Source: Croceivirga lutea
Lineage (GTDB): Bacteria > Bacteroidota > Bacteroidia > Flavobacteriales > Flavobacteriaceae
Assembly: GCF_014235875.1 (NCBI RefSeq)
Contig: NZ_JACJUK010000002.1
Coordinates: 519,105 to 583,104 of the forward strand
Direction of reading: 5' to 3'
DNA length: 64,000 bases
The translations under genes and the position numbers were made by a program. This document shows, piece by piece, positions 27,472 to 36,839 of this stretch (position 1 is the stretch's first letter; each line of letters begins with the position of its first letter). The notes below the pieces were generated by a model. It did not search any database, was not told the DNA's origin, and worked only from the letters and a program-made list of their open reading frames with translations.

Positions 27472-28239
27472 TTATTGTACTTGTATACTTTCCATGTCTA
27501 TTTTATCTTCAAGAAAGTTAACCACTCCGGTATCCATATCATAAACAGCACCTCTAATTTCAACCTCTCCTTTCTCAACCATTTCTTTAATTAGCAAACT
27601 ATTTTCAATAATCTTTTGCATGGTCAGTTTCACATTATTTTCACTTACCTCATGCACAAACAAACGATTGTCTGAAGTTTTAGGTCCTTCCGAAAGTGTT
27701 GAAGTCTTAACTGCTGGCCGAATATTTTTAAGCATGTTAGTAATATTTCCCAGTTTTACATCATCTATAGCAGCGTGTATGGCTCCACAGTTTTCATGAC
27801 CCAACACTAAAATTAATTTTGCTCCTGAAACCTTTGTTGCGAACTCCATGCTTCCTAAAATATCTTTATTCACAAAGTTTCCTGCTATTCTTGAAACAAA
27901 AATATCACCAATACCTTTATCAAAAACATCTTCTACCGGCACTCTACTATCAACGCAAGAAAGTACCATTGCCTTAGGATATTGGGCTTTAACACTCTCC
28001 CTGATTTGTACTGAATGGTCTCTTGCCGTAAGGTCGCTTCTAACAAATCTTTCGTTACCTAGTTGTAAACTTTCAAAAACCTGTTGTGGTGTTAAAGCCT
28101 GTTGTTCTTCTTTAGTTAATACAGATTCTACCAAAATTTGACTTGTATTTAATTCAATAACCTCTGTATTTAAATCTTGAGAAAAAATCGATGCACTCAG
28201 TACCGACAATCCCATAGTCATAATAAAATTCTTTTTCAT
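27472..28239 (-). CDS. Beta-carbonic anhydrase with signal peptide
   Basis: The enzyme interconverts CO2 and bicarbonate. All zinc-site residues of the beta class are present: Cys95, Asp97 and Arg99 in LSCVDSRVP, and His148 and Cys151 in LGHENCGAIH. The protein is 255 residues with an N-terminal hydrophobic leader (MKKNFIMTMGLSVLSASIFS, cleavage probable after SIFS), so it should be periplasmic. Most bacterial beta-carbonic anhydrases are cytoplasmic, and the leader is unusual. Residues 45-95 include an extra helical arm. It stands alone, converging on the 58-aa gene across a bidirectional terminator. Confidence 0.94.
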   Translation of the reverse strand: MKKNFIMTMGLSVLSASIFSQDLNTEVIELNTSQILVESVLTKEEQQALTPQQVFESLQLGNERFVRSDLTARDHSVQIRESVKAQYPKAMVLSCVDSRVPVEDVFDKGIGDIFVSRIAGNFVNKDILGSMEFATKVSGAKLILVLGHENCGAIHAAIDDVKLGNITNMLKNIRPAVKTSTLSEGPKTSDNRLFVHEVSENNVKLTMQKIIENSLLIKEMVEKGEVEIRGAVYDMDTGVVNFLEDKIDMESIQVQ

Positions 28240-28433
28240 TCTTTTTTTTTGGCAAATATATAATACAAAACCACCATTAAAAGTAATACTTATTATAAAT
28301 AATAGTTAAATATTCTTTTTTAATAGTTTTACTTTTATTTAAATAAATTATAAGTAGTGGAATGACATGTTCAATTGAACCGCATATTTAAAATTTAACC
28401 CTTATGAATTGTGCTAGTAAAACTTTTTAGAAA

Positions 28434-28464
28434 ACAAAAAGCCCGACACTTATGCGTCGGGCTT
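28434..28464 (-). terminator. Rho-independent terminator after the tRNA gene
   Basis: On the minus strand a stem of seven strong pairs (GCCCGAC with GTCGGGC, extended by G-T and C-G pairs) and an ATAA loop lead into TTTTTGTTTT. It closes the tRNA transcript. Confidence 0.88.
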
Positions 28465-28474
28465 CAATTTAATG

Positions 28475-28548
28475 TGGTCCCACCTGGGCTCGAACCAGGG
28501 ACCAACTGATTATGAGTCAGCTACTCTAACCAACTGAGCTATAGGACC
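28475..28548 (-). tRNA. tRNA with anticodon CAT, most likely tRNA-Ile2 (lysidine-modified)
   Basis: The 74-nt gene folds as a full cloverleaf: acceptor GGTCCTA with TGGGACC, D arm GCTC with GAGT, anticodon stem GCTGA with TCAGT, loop CTCATAA, and T arm CCTGG with CCAGG. The discriminator is A and no CCA is encoded. A CAT anticodon occurs in elongator Met, initiator Met and Ile2. The acceptor pairs C4-G69 and C5-G68, the sequence GACTCATAATC and the TTGGTC...CTGGTTC part all resemble E. coli Ile2 rather than Met. If so, TilS would convert the anticodon C to lysidine so that it reads AUA. Confidence 0.9.
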
Positions 28549-28667
28549 ATGCTGTGAAACAGCTTTTCGGCAAAATTGCAATTCCTGTAAAAGAAATCCA
28601 ATTTTCGGATGGCAAAATTACATTTTTCTTTTAATATAACAGCATATTCCGTTAGAATTAAGTACTG

Positions 28668-29081
28668 CTATTTTTTTGAAGCTGGGTCGTCTTGGCACAA
28701 TTCTATTAAAACTCCATTTGTAGTTTTTGGGTGAACAAAAGCTATTAACTTATTATCAGCTCCTTTTTTTGGTGTTTTATGTAATAGCGTAAAACCCTCT
28801 TTTTCTAACCTTGCTAGCTCTTTTTCAATATCATCAACGGCAAAAGCAATGTGATGCACCCCCTCACCCTTTTTAGCAATAAATTTAGCTATAGGGCTAT
28901 CTTGTTTCATTGCTTCTAATAACTCTATCTTGTTTGGCCCTGTTTTAAAGAAAGCGGTTTTTACCCCCTCTGAAACAACTTCTTCGGTTTTATAACAAGG
29001 TACACCAAGCAGTTTTTCAAACAATGTATTAGAAACTTCTAAATCTTTGACTGCGATACCTATATGTTCTATTTTTTGCAT
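28668..29081 (-). CDS. mce: Methylmalonyl-CoA epimerase
   Basis: The enzyme interconverts the R and S forms of methylmalonyl-CoA in propionate metabolism. The 137-residue VOC-fold protein starts MQKIEHIGIAVKDLEVSNTL, with His6 as a metal ligand. The KTAFFKTGPNKIELLEAM segment supplies a Glu. The second half has KGEGVHHIAFAVDDIE with the second metal His, and VLIELCQDD with the last Glu. That pattern and the length identify methylmalonyl-CoA epimerase within the VOC superfamily. The mutase subunits are not in the window. Confidence 0.92.
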   Translation of the reverse strand: MQKIEHIGIAVKDLEVSNTLFEKLLGVPCYKTEEVVSEGVKTAFFKTGPNKIELLEAMKQDSPIAKFIAKKGEGVHHIAFAVDDIEKELARLEKEGFTLLHKTPKKGADNKLIAFVHPKTTNGVLIELCQDDPASKK

Positions 29082-29207
29082 AGCCTATTCCTTTAACTTC
29101 TTTGTGCCAAATTAATTGAATCTCTTTTGAAATACCATTTCTAGAAAGAAAACAACTAAATTACATATAGGTTTAGGCTAAATGGCAATGTTTGCCTAGG
29201 TTTTCAA

Positions 29208-29215
29208 TACTTTTG
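29208..29215 (+). promoter_or_regulatory. -7 promoter element of rbfA
   Basis: TACTTTTG matches TAnnTTTG and ends 5 bases before the rbfA ATG at 29221. This is the same spacing as at the TSUP gene and suggests a leaderless or nearly leaderless mRNA. Confidence 0.5.
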
Positions 29216-29220
29216 CACTT

Positions 29221-29613
29221 ATGGAAACACCTAGACAACAAAAGATAGCAAGTGTAATACAAAAAGACATGGTAGATGTATTACAACGTGCCGCTACAGA
29301 TGGCGGTTTAAAAGGTGTGTTAATATCTGTAACTAAAGTAAAAGTTACCGTAGACCTTTCTATTGCAAAAGTCTATTTGAGTATATTTCCTAATACTAAG
29401 GCTCCAGAGCTACTAGAAGGCATAAGATCTAATGAGCCCCTTATTAAACATGAAATTGCACAGCGTACAAAAAATCAGCTACGCAGAATGCCTAATCTAA
29501 ATTTTTATTTGGATGATTCTTTAGAATATATTGATAAGATTGAAAAATCTTTAAAAGGAAGCGAGAATCCAATAGACAACCCTGACTTGTTAGATAAAAG
29601 AAAGAAATCCTGA
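29221..29613 (+). CDS. rbfA: Ribosome-binding factor A
   Basis: RbfA binds the 30S subunit and helps mature the 5' end of 16S rRNA. The 130-residue protein opens METPRQQKIASVIQKDMVDV, and has the KH-like core with VTKVKVTVDLSIAKVYLSIF and the end LRRMPNLNFYLDDSLEY, which match the family. A basic C-terminal tail (DKRKKS) is short. The gene starts within 5 bases of its -7 box. The FtsX-like permease gene begins 3 bases after its stop, so the two are in one operon, a common flavobacterial pairing. Confidence 0.95.
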   Translation: METPRQQKIASVIQKDMVDVLQRAATDGGLKGVLISVTKVKVTVDLSIAKVYLSIFPNTKAPELLEGIRSNEPLIKHEIAQRTKNQLRRMPNLNFYLDDSLEYIDKIEKSLKGSENPIDNPDLLDKRKKS

Positions 29614-29615
29614 TT

Positions 29616-30827
29616 TTGAATTTTCCACTGTACATAGCTAAGCGTTACCTACGCTCAAAAAGCAGTCAGAATGCAGTGAATATCATCAATTTCATTACTT
29701 TCTTTGTTATTGTAGTTGGTTCTGCGGCTTTGTTTATTGTGCTATCTGCATTTTCCGGATTAAAAACATTTAGCCTGCAATTTACCAATGCTTTTGACCC
29801 AGATTTAAAAGCAATAACAACAACCGGTAAATTCTTTGAAGTTACACCACAAGAAGAAAAAGAACTTCAAGCATTAGCAACCATTGCCTCATATTCCAAA
29901 GAACTAGAAGAACGCGTTTACCTTACGTATAGAGAAAAAAGTCATTTAGCCACTATAAAAGGTGTGGACGCAAATTTTAATTCTGCCACAGGGGTAGATA
30001 GTACACTCTATTTTGGAAATTGGGGCGTTACTGAATATAATAGTGTTATCGGAATCGGCATTTTTAACCTTCTTGGTGTTCCCTTGAATAACTATCAGCG
30101 ACCAATGATTGCTTTAGCTCCAAAACCGGGTAAGGGCTCTATAAATCAGCAAGTTTTAAATTCAAAACCTTATAACGATTTACCCCTTGTTGTTAGTGGT
30201 GTGTATGCTGTTGAAGAAGAACTTGATAGAAAATATGTTTTTACTACACTACCACTTGTTCAGCAATTTTTAGAAAAGGATAGCCTTACTGTATCGGCTA
30301 TAAGTTTTAAGCTTGCTGATGGTAAGAACTTAAAGGAAGCCAAAGCTGAAATAATAGCTGTTTTAGGTAATAAGATTACTATCTTGAGCAGAAAAGAACT
30401 AAATGGCAGCTTACATAAAATGCTAAATACTGAAAATTTTGCTACCTATTTAATATTTACTTTGGTGTTAATAATTGCCCTTTTTAATGTCGTTGGAGCT
30501 ATTATAATGATGATTTTAGATAAACAGCAGAATCTAAGAACGCTATATGCTTTAGGTACTCCACTCAAAAACTTAAGACGAATTTACTTTTTACAAGGCT
30601 TGCTTACTACCGCTTTTGGCGGATTAATTGGTGTACTTATTGGTACTATAATTGTATTGCTACAGTTCTATTTTGGCTTGATAAAAATCACGCCAAGTCT
30701 AGCCTATCCGGTATCGTTTGATTGGATAAACTTAGGTACCGTTATACTCACCATTCTTATTTTAGGAATTATCTCTGCAAAAATTGCCAGTAGTAGAATT
30801 AATCAGAAATTGGTGGCAATAAACTAA
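29616..30827 (+). CDS. FtsX/LolC-like ABC transporter permease
   Basis: The 403-residue membrane protein has a first helix after the cytoplasmic start (MNFPLYIAKRYLRSKSSQNA), then the MacB-like periplasmic domain (about residues 45-265), and three C-terminal helices of the FtsX domain (TYLIFTLVLIIALFNVVGAI onward). This arrangement is that of LolC/LolE-type lipoprotein exporters and MacB. No cognate ATPase is adjacent. The only plausible start is TTG at 29616, 3 bases after the rbfA stop, since the conserved NFPLYIAKRYLRSK follows directly and no in-frame ATG exists near. Probably an inner-membrane permease for lipoprotein or similar export. Confidence 0.87.
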   Translation: MNFPLYIAKRYLRSKSSQNAVNIINFITFFVIVVGSAALFIVLSAFSGLKTFSLQFTNAFDPDLKAITTTGKFFEVTPQEEKELQALATIASYSKELEERVYLTYREKSHLATIKGVDANFNSATGVDSTLYFGNWGVTEYNSVIGIGIFNLLGVPLNNYQRPMIALAPKPGKGSINQQVLNSKPYNDLPLVVSGVYAVEEELDRKYVFTTLPLVQQFLEKDSLTVSAISFKLADGKNLKEAKAEIIAVLGNKITILSRKELNGSLHKMLNTENFATYLIFTLVLIIALFNVVGAIIMMILDKQQNLRTLYALGTPLKNLRRIYFLQGLLTTAFGGLIGVLIGTIIVLLQFYFGLIKITPSLAYPVSFDWINLGTVILTILILGIISAKIASSRINQKLVAIN

Positions 30828-30831
30828 AGCT

Positions 30832-31824
30832 CTACACAAATTGATGGTTACCAAATTTTTCTAAAACCTCATCAAAAGCAGCAAAAACGTCAGAAGCATC
30901 ATCACTAGTCACCATTTTCATGCGGTACTCTTTAAAATGCGGTATGCCTTTAAAATAGTTGGTGTAGTGTCTACGTGTTTCAAAAACACCGAGTTTTTCA
31001 CCTTTCCAATCTATAGACATTTGCAAATGTCTTCGTGCAGCTTGCACACGTTGTTCCATTGTAGGAGGGGCTAAATGCTCGCCAGTCTTAAAAAAATGTT
31101 TTACTTCATTAAAAAACCAAGGATTACCAATACTAGCGCGCCCAATCATTGCACCGTCTAATCCATACTCATCGCGCATTTTAACAGCAGCTTCCGGCGT
31201 AGCTACATCACCATTACCAAACACCGGAATATGCATTCTCGGGTTGTTCTTTACCTCAGCTATTGGTTTCCAGTCTGCCTCACCCTTATACATTTGAACT
31301 CGGGTTCTACCGTGTATAGAAATAGCTTTGATACCCACATCTTGTAATCGTTCTGCAACATCTACAATTTGAATAGAATTACTATCCCAGCCTAATCTAG
31401 TTTTTACAGTGACCGGCAGTTTGGTGCGTTTAACCATAGCTTCGGTTAGCTTTACCATTAAGGGTATATCTCTTAAAATACCCGCCCCAGCATTTTTACA
31501 AACCACTTTTTTTACTGGACACCCAAAATTTATATCGATAATATCAGGATTTGATTTCTCAACAATATCAATGGCTTGTAGCATAGAGTCTAACTCTGAG
31601 CCAAATATTTGAATACCTACCGGGCGTTCTTTTTCGTAAATGTCTAGTTTAATTACGCTTTTTGCTGCATCTCTAATCAAACCTTCAGAAGAAATGAACT
31701 CCGTATACACAACATCCGCACCATTTTCTTTACATAACGCTCTAAAAGGTGGGTCACTAACATCTTCCATTGGTGCTAACAACAATGGAAAATTGGGTAG
31801 TTGTATATTGCCGATTTTGGGCAT
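30832..31824 (-). CDS. dusB: tRNA-dihydrouridine synthase (DusB type)
   Basis: Dus enzymes reduce uridines in the tRNA D loop with FMN and NADPH. The 330-residue protein has PLLLAPMEDVSDPPFR at residues 13-28, the catalytic Cys in INFGCPVKKVVCKNAGAG, the FMN phosphate region VTVKTRLGW and ISIHGRTRVQMYKG, and the later GNGDVATPEAA. The GCP-KKV-KNAGAG signature is that of the DusB branch. It follows the TonB-dependent receptor gene on the same strand after 45 bases, but the two are not functionally related. It is convergent with the permease gene, 4 bases apart. Confidence 0.95.
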   Translation of the reverse strand: MPKIGNIQLPNFPLLLAPMEDVSDPPFRALCKENGADVVYTEFISSEGLIRDAAKSVIKLDIYEKERPVGIQIFGSELDSMLQAIDIVEKSNPDIIDINFGCPVKKVVCKNAGAGILRDIPLMVKLTEAMVKRTKLPVTVKTRLGWDSNSIQIVDVAERLQDVGIKAISIHGRTRVQMYKGEADWKPIAEVKNNPRMHIPVFGNGDVATPEAAVKMRDEYGLDGAMIGRASIGNPWFFNEVKHFFKTGEHLAPPTMEQRVQAARRHLQMSIDWKGEKLGVFETRRHYTNYFKGIPHFKEYRMKMVTSDDASDVFAAFDEVLEKFGNHQFV

Positions 31825-31869
31825 TTCAATTTTTTTTGGGGTGCGAAATTACAAAAAACTGAAAAACAA

Positions 31870-34287
31870 TCAGTCTTTAGATTCCAATCGCTCACGCTCT
31901 TTCTTACTGATTTCGCGTTCGTTATCTTCTAATCTAAAGTTTCCGAAGTTATAGGTAAAGCCTACGCGCACAAATTGTGTTTCTGGTCTTCTACGGTAAA
32001 AATTATCCTGATTAAAATATTTAGAAGTATACGTGGGTATGTATTGCTCTAAAATATCTTCAGCAGTAATAGATACAACGGCTCTATTACTCCATAACGA
32101 TTTTCGAAGCCCTACAGATAAGTTTAACTGTTCATCTTGCAAATAGGTTCCAAAAATAAAATCAGACAAATACGTAAGGGTTACTTCACCAGAAAAAGTA
32201 CCATCGTTAGATAATGTTAAATAATTAGCCCAATAAGCGTAGACCCCATCTACCTCATTTGTGAATACCTCATTGTTACTTTCTACGGCAGTAATATCTA
32301 AATCTTCATGAAAAAGAGAAACATACGCATATACATACCACGGGTCTAAAATGCTTTTGCTTAACGTTATATCTAGACCATAAGAGGTACTGCCTAATAC
32401 ATTTTGCTTGAGTTCTCTCAAGGTTAGATTTTGATTGTCTTGAAAAACCAAATCATCTATAAGACGGCCATTGTCTCTATAATACACATCAAAAAACAGC
32501 TCGCTATTAAAAGTGTAATTAAAATTAAAATTGTTAGTAAAACTGGCCTGTAAACCGGCATTACCTTCTTCAAAATCATTTTCATTAAAGAAGTTTCTAA
32601 AGGGATTTAAATCGTTATATTTTGGTCTGTCTAAACCCCTGCTATAGTCTATAGCAAAGCTATGCTTGTCTGATGGTGAGTGTAAAATATAAACTGAAGG
32701 AAATAGTTCAAAAAACTCTTGGTTATTTACCGCTCCAAGACTTAAAGAGGTTCCTTTAGCATCTGTATACTCTCCTCTAAGCCCCGCTTTAATCGACCAT
32801 TTATCCCAACTTTGAACCATGGAAACGTAACCTGCATAAACCGTTTCATCATATAAAAAGTTATCAGATAAACCCGCATTCACAGACTCGTCTGAGCCTT
32901 GAAAATTTAAGTAATCAATCTGGTTTTGAGAATCTATCACTGAAGCTTTTACCCCAGTATCAAAAGAGCCTTGACCAACTGGAGTGGTAAAATCTATCTG
33001 GCCGGTGTAAATATTTATGTCTTGATTAGAATCTGTATCAAAACTAAAATCTCTTAAAAATTGACCTGAATCATCAAAATAATTTGAAGCTATAGTTTGA
33101 AAAAACTGTTGATTAAAATCTGTAAAATGGCCATTTACATCCAACTTTGTTCCTGGATTTTTAAAGCGATGCGTATACGTTACATCAGCGGCAAAATTTA
33201 CATTATCAGCACTAATTGAATTAGCTGTGGTAAATGTTGAATCTAAGGTGTTTTGGTTGTTTAAAATAGTGGTTAATACATCACTACTCCATGTCTGATT
33301 TGGATTGTTTAGATAGTTTGCAGTTACATTAATGCTGTTATTATCATCAAAATAATAATCAATAATTGTGGTAGCATTATGTGCTTTAGAACGTTTAATC
33401 TCTTCAATATTAGTGTCCCAACTAGAAAAGATTTCATCAGAATCATTAATAAAATTTATACCCTTTGCTGTTTTACGCAATTCCTTTTTTGGATTAAAAC
33501 TATAATTTGCAAAGAGGTTGAGTTTTTCGGTTTTAAAATAATGACTGGTTCCAAGACTATATTTAGGAAAAACCGCTTGGGTGTAGGTTCCGTTCACATT
33601 GCCCTTATAACCCGGTGTTAATCCTTTATTAGTGATTATGTTTAAAACTGGCCCGCCTTCAGCATCAAAATTTGCAGGCGGATTAGGTATTACTTCAATA
33701 GATTTTACGTTTTGACCAGAGAACCCTTCCAGTAAATCTTTTACCTCATCACTACTTAATTGTACTTTTCTGCCATTTAAGTACACCGTAGCATCATTAC
33801 CTCTTATGGTTAAAGCATCTTGGTTTATTATTACCCCAGGCGTATTTCTTAAAATATCCCATGATGTTCCTTGAGAGACAACAGTATTTTCGACCGTAAA
33901 AACCAAACGGTCATTTAATCGCTCAACTTTTGGTTTTGTGGCAGTGACCACAACCTCATCTAAGTTTTCTGTAGCATTAGGTATTATTAAAGCACCTAAA
34001 GAAATATTGTCTTTTACATCAATAGCCAAGGGCGTAGAGCCTGTACCAACATAACTTGCTTGTAATAAATACAAGTTTGGTGAAATTCCTTCTAAGGTAA
34101 ATAGCCCTTCATCATCTGCTGATGTGCCGTTTACAAATGTTGAATCTGCGGCGTTTAACAACAAAACGTTTGCAAATGCTACAGGTTGATTGTCTTGGTC
34201 AATTACTTTGCCCTTAATGTAAAATTCTTGAGAATTTGCATAAAGAGTGCAGGCAAGCACAGCAATTAAGGTTAGTGCCTGTTTCAT
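31870..34287 (-). CDS. TonB-dependent receptor, outer-membrane beta-barrel family
   Basis: The 805-residue protein has a signal peptide (MKQALTLIAVLACTLYANSQ), then a carboxypeptidase-regulatory-like domain (FYIKGKVIDQDNQPVAFANV, about residues 22-105). A plug domain follows with DEVVVTATKPKVERLNDRLV and the segment TPGVIINQDALTIRGND. The C-terminal half is a beta barrel that ends near RRPETQFVRVGFTYNFGNF, followed by an unusual charged tail (DNEREISKKERERLESKD), so the barrel's last strand is not at the very C-terminus. The substrate is not predictable; siderophores or peptides are usual. No SusD-like partner is present. A -7 box lies at 34308-34315. Confidence 0.9.
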   Translation of the reverse strand: MKQALTLIAVLACTLYANSQEFYIKGKVIDQDNQPVAFANVLLLNAADSTFVNGTSADDEGLFTLEGISPNLYLLQASYVGTGSTPLAIDVKDNISLGALIIPNATENLDEVVVTATKPKVERLNDRLVFTVENTVVSQGTSWDILRNTPGVIINQDALTIRGNDATVYLNGRKVQLSSDEVKDLLEGFSGQNVKSIEVIPNPPANFDAEGGPVLNIITNKGLTPGYKGNVNGTYTQAVFPKYSLGTSHYFKTEKLNLFANYSFNPKKELRKTAKGINFINDSDEIFSSWDTNIEEIKRSKAHNATTIIDYYFDDNNSINVTANYLNNPNQTWSSDVLTTILNNQNTLDSTFTTANSISADNVNFAADVTYTHRFKNPGTKLDVNGHFTDFNQQFFQTIASNYFDDSGQFLRDFSFDTDSNQDINIYTGQIDFTTPVGQGSFDTGVKASVIDSQNQIDYLNFQGSDESVNAGLSDNFLYDETVYAGYVSMVQSWDKWSIKAGLRGEYTDAKGTSLSLGAVNNQEFFELFPSVYILHSPSDKHSFAIDYSRGLDRPKYNDLNPFRNFFNENDFEEGNAGLQASFTNNFNFNYTFNSELFFDVYYRDNGRLIDDLVFQDNQNLTLRELKQNVLGSTSYGLDITLSKSILDPWYVYAYVSLFHEDLDITAVESNNEVFTNEVDGVYAYWANYLTLSNDGTFSGEVTLTYLSDFIFGTYLQDEQLNLSVGLRKSLWSNRAVVSITAEDILEQYIPTYTSKYFNQDNFYRRRPETQFVRVGFTYNFGNFRLEDNEREISKKERERLESKD

Positions 34288-34307
34288 ATAGTGTTTGGGT
34301 TTCCTGT

Positions 34308-34315
34308 CAAATCTA
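34308..34315 (-). promoter_or_regulatory. -7 promoter element of the TonB-dependent receptor gene
   Basis: On the minus strand TAGATTTG matches TAnnTTTG, 20 bases before the ATG at 34287. It is divergent from the lepA element about 55 bases away. Confidence 0.5.
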
Positions 34316-34369
34316 CTAAAATAATTGAATGTGTAATTACAAGAAGCATTAAAGGGCGTTCAAATAAAC

Positions 34370-34377
34370 TATATTTG
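34370..34377 (+). promoter_or_regulatory. -7 promoter element of lepA
   Basis: TATATTTG matches TAnnTTTG and lies 32 bases before the lepA ATG. A -33 element is not obvious. Confidence 0.5.
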
Positions 34378-34409
34378 CACATTGCAAAGAATGCTCTTTA
34401 GAAGTTGCT

Positions 34410-36206
34410 ATGAAGAATATCAGAAACTTTTGCATTATTGCTCATATAGACCATGGTAAAAGTACTTTGGCTGACCGCCTTTTAGATTTTACCGGTTCGG
34501 TTACTGAGCGAGAAAAGCAAGACCAGTTATTAGACAGTATGGATTTGGAGCGTGAGCGAGGTATTACCATAAAAAGCCACGCCATTCAAATGGAATATAT
34601 ATACGAAGGTGAAACGTATGTGCTTAATCTTATTGACACCCCTGGACATGTAGATTTCTCTTATGAAGTTTCACGATCTATTGCAGCCTGTGAAGGGGCG
34701 CTATTGGTTGTAGATGCCGCGCAAAGTATTCAAGCACAGACCATTTCTAACTTATACTTGGCACTAGAAAACGACTTAGAGATTATACCAGTGCTGAATA
34801 AGGTTGATTTACCAAGTGCTAACCCTGAAGAAGTAACAGACGATATTGTTGATTTATTGGGCTGTGACCCTGAAGAAGTTATTCCGGCCAGTGCTAAAAC
34901 AGGTATTGGTATAGAAGAAATTTTAAAAGCAATTATTGAGCGTGTTCCTGCTCCTAAAGGTGACCCAGCTGCACCTTTACAAGCCTTGGTTTTTGACTCT
35001 GTTTACAACCCATTTAGGGGGGTAGAAACGTATTTCAGAATTTTAAATGGTGAACTTAAAAAAGGACAAAAAATTAAATTCATGGCAACTGGCAAAAGCT
35101 ACTTTGCTGATGAAATTGGCACTTTAAAATTAGTGCAACACCCAAAACAAAAAGTTTCTACTGGTGACGTAGGGTATTTAATTACCGGTATTAAAGATGC
35201 TCGTGAGGTTAAAGTAGGTGATACCATTACGCTAAATGAGAATCCTTCTCAAAATCCTATAGCTGGTTTTGAAGATGTAAAACCAATGGTTTTTGCGGGT
35301 ATTTATCCTGTAGATACAGAAGATTTTGAAGAACTGCGTTCTTCAATGGAAAAATTACAGCTTAATGATGCTTCTCTTGTTTTTACTCCTGAAAGTAGTG
35401 CTGCATTAGGATTTGGTTTCCGTTGCGGATTCTTAGGAATGCTGCACATGGAGATTATTCAAGAGCGCTTAGAACGTGAGTTTAACATGACAGTTATAAC
35501 CACGGTACCAAACGTTAGTTATCACGCATTTACTACTAAAAATACAGAAGAAGCTGTTATTGTTAATAATCCTTCTGATTTACCAGACCCCTCAACTTTA
35601 GACCGCGTTGAAGAGCCTTATATTAAGGCTACTATAATTACAAAGTCTGACTTTGTGGGCAATGTTATGTCTTTGTGTATTGATAAACGAGGGCAAATTA
35701 CCAACCAAACATATTTAACCACAGAGCGTGTTGAATTAACTTTTGATATGCCATTGGCAGAAATTGTTTTTGACTTTTATGACCGCCTAAAAACCGTATC
35801 AAAAGGCTACGCCTCTTTTGACTATGCGCCTATTGGTATGCGTGTTTCTAAATTAGTTCGTGTAGACATTTTATTAAATGCACAACCTGTTGATGCATTG
35901 TCTGCCTTAGTTCATTTTGATAACGCTCACACCATTGGAAAGAAAATGTGTGAAAAGTTAAAAGAATTAATACCAAGACAGCAATTTGATATTCCGATAC
36001 AGGCCGCAATTGGTTCAAAAATTATTTCTAGAGAGACCATAAAAGCGTTACGAAAAGACGTTACTGCAAAATGTTACGGTGGTGATATTTCACGTAAACG
36101 TAAGTTGTTAGAAAAGCAGAAAAAAGGTAAAAAACGTATGAGGCAAGTAGGTAATGTTGAAATACCGCAACAAGCGTTTATGGCCGTTTTAAAACTCAAT
36201 GATTAA
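34410..36206 (+). CDS. lepA: Elongation factor 4 (LepA)
   Basis: LepA is a translational GTPase that acts on the ribosome, in back-translocation or in 30S assembly. At 598 residues it is full length. Motifs are G1 [10 protein letters not shown] at residues 11-20, the switch region [15 protein letters not shown]3 [11 protein letters not shown], and G4 [10 protein letters not shown]. Beyond the domain II barrel, the C-terminal LepA-specific domain with [20 protein letters not shown] (about residues 560-580) is intact. It is the standard housekeeping gene, divergent from the receptor gene. Its stop codon abuts the stop of the lipoprotein gene on the other strand. Confidence 0.98.
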   Translation: MKNIRNFCIIAHIDHGKSTLADRLLDFTGSVTEREKQDQLLDSMDLERERGITIKSHAIQMEYIYEGETYVLNLIDTPGHVDFSYEVSRSIAACEGALLVVDAAQSIQAQTISNLYLALENDLEIIPVLNKVDLPSANPEEVTDDIVDLLGCDPEEVIPASAKTGIGIEEILKAIIERVPAPKGDPAAPLQALVFDSVYNPFRGVETYFRILNGELKKGQKIKFMATGKSYFADEIGTLKLVQHPKQKVSTGDVGYLITGIKDAREVKVGDTITLNENPSQNPIAGFEDVKPMVFAGIYPVDTEDFEELRSSMEKLQLNDASLVFTPESSAALGFGFRCGFLGMLHMEIIQERLEREFNMTVITTVPNVSYHAFTTKNTEEAVIVNNPSDLPDPSTLDRVEEPYIKATIITKSDFVGNVMSLCIDKRGQITNQTYLTTERVELTFDMPLAEIVFDFYDRLKTVSKGYASFDYAPIGMRVSKLVRVDILLNAQPVDALSALVHFDNAHTIGKKMCEKLKELIPRQQFDIPIQAAIGSKIISRETIKALRKDVTAKCYGGDISRKRKLLEKQKKGKKRMRQVGNVEIPQQAFMAVLKLND

Positions 36207-36638
36207 TTAATTTCTTTGACAGGAAAGGCCCTCAAACTCAATATCGTTATTTGGGTTTGAAATAAAAACATCGATGGCACTGTCTAACGAAACACCTTGT
36301 GTATTAGAAAGTAGTTGCCCGTCTATAGTTACACCTTCATCAGTGCTACAAACCTCAAATTCATTTACATTGGGGCCGTCACAAATGGCGCATGCACTTG
36401 AAACCGATATGCTCTCACATACTGTATTTGCGGCCTCCTCAAAAGAAATGTCTTCTACAAGTTCTCCTGTTTCAATAGTTTCTCCTTCAACTACTAAAGA
36501 TATTTGACCCATACCGTCTGTACAGATTTCAACTCCTTCTACCTCACAGCTAATACATCTGCTACCAGAATCTCCTTTTTCACAAGAGAAAAAAACTATT
36601 GAGGCCAGCATTACTATTTTAAAATTTTTTACTTCCAT
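36207..36638 (-). CDS. Small Cys-rich lipoprotein with duplicated Cys motif
   Basis: I choose the ATG at 36638 because it begins a signal sequence (MEVKNFKIVMLASIVFFSC) with a lipobox at Cys19; an earlier start in the same frame adds 44 residues without a signal. The mature protein has two similar Cys blocks: CISC followed by EGVEICTD (about residues 28-41) and CAIC followed by FEVCSTDEG. Each is a CxxC plus a Cys about 8-11 residues later. The second is preceded by a long acidic helix-like stretch. A last Cys is in GLSCQRN at the C-terminus. I do not recognise a family. Metal binding or paired disulfides are possible for an exported protein. It ends exactly next to lepA's stop. Confidence 0.7.
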   Translation of the reverse strand: MEVKNFKIVMLASIVFFSCEKGDSGSRCISCEVEGVEICTDGMGQISLVVEGETIETGELVEDISFEEAANTVCESISVSSACAICDGPNVNEFEVCSTDEGVTIDGQLLSNTQGVSLDSAIDVFISNPNNDIEFEGLSCQRN

Positions 36639-36839
36639 AGTGTTGATAATTAATGGCTTATTACTGGAAATAAAAGTATTGTCTGTATGTAGATTTTGAA
36701 ATACCTTGTTAGTTGTATTTTTTTCTAATGGTTTTCCTTTAGATTCTAGAAAAATAAATATGCTGGGCAAAAAAGAGGCAATACCCTTTTAATGTTTACT
36801 GTAGTAAAACACTTATTTACTTAAAAGAAGTAGCAGGTC

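Noticed and set aside
36639..36770. A 44-residue N-terminal extension of the Cys-rich lipoprotein
   Set aside because: The extension has no signal features and would bury the clear lipoprotein signal that starts at 36638.
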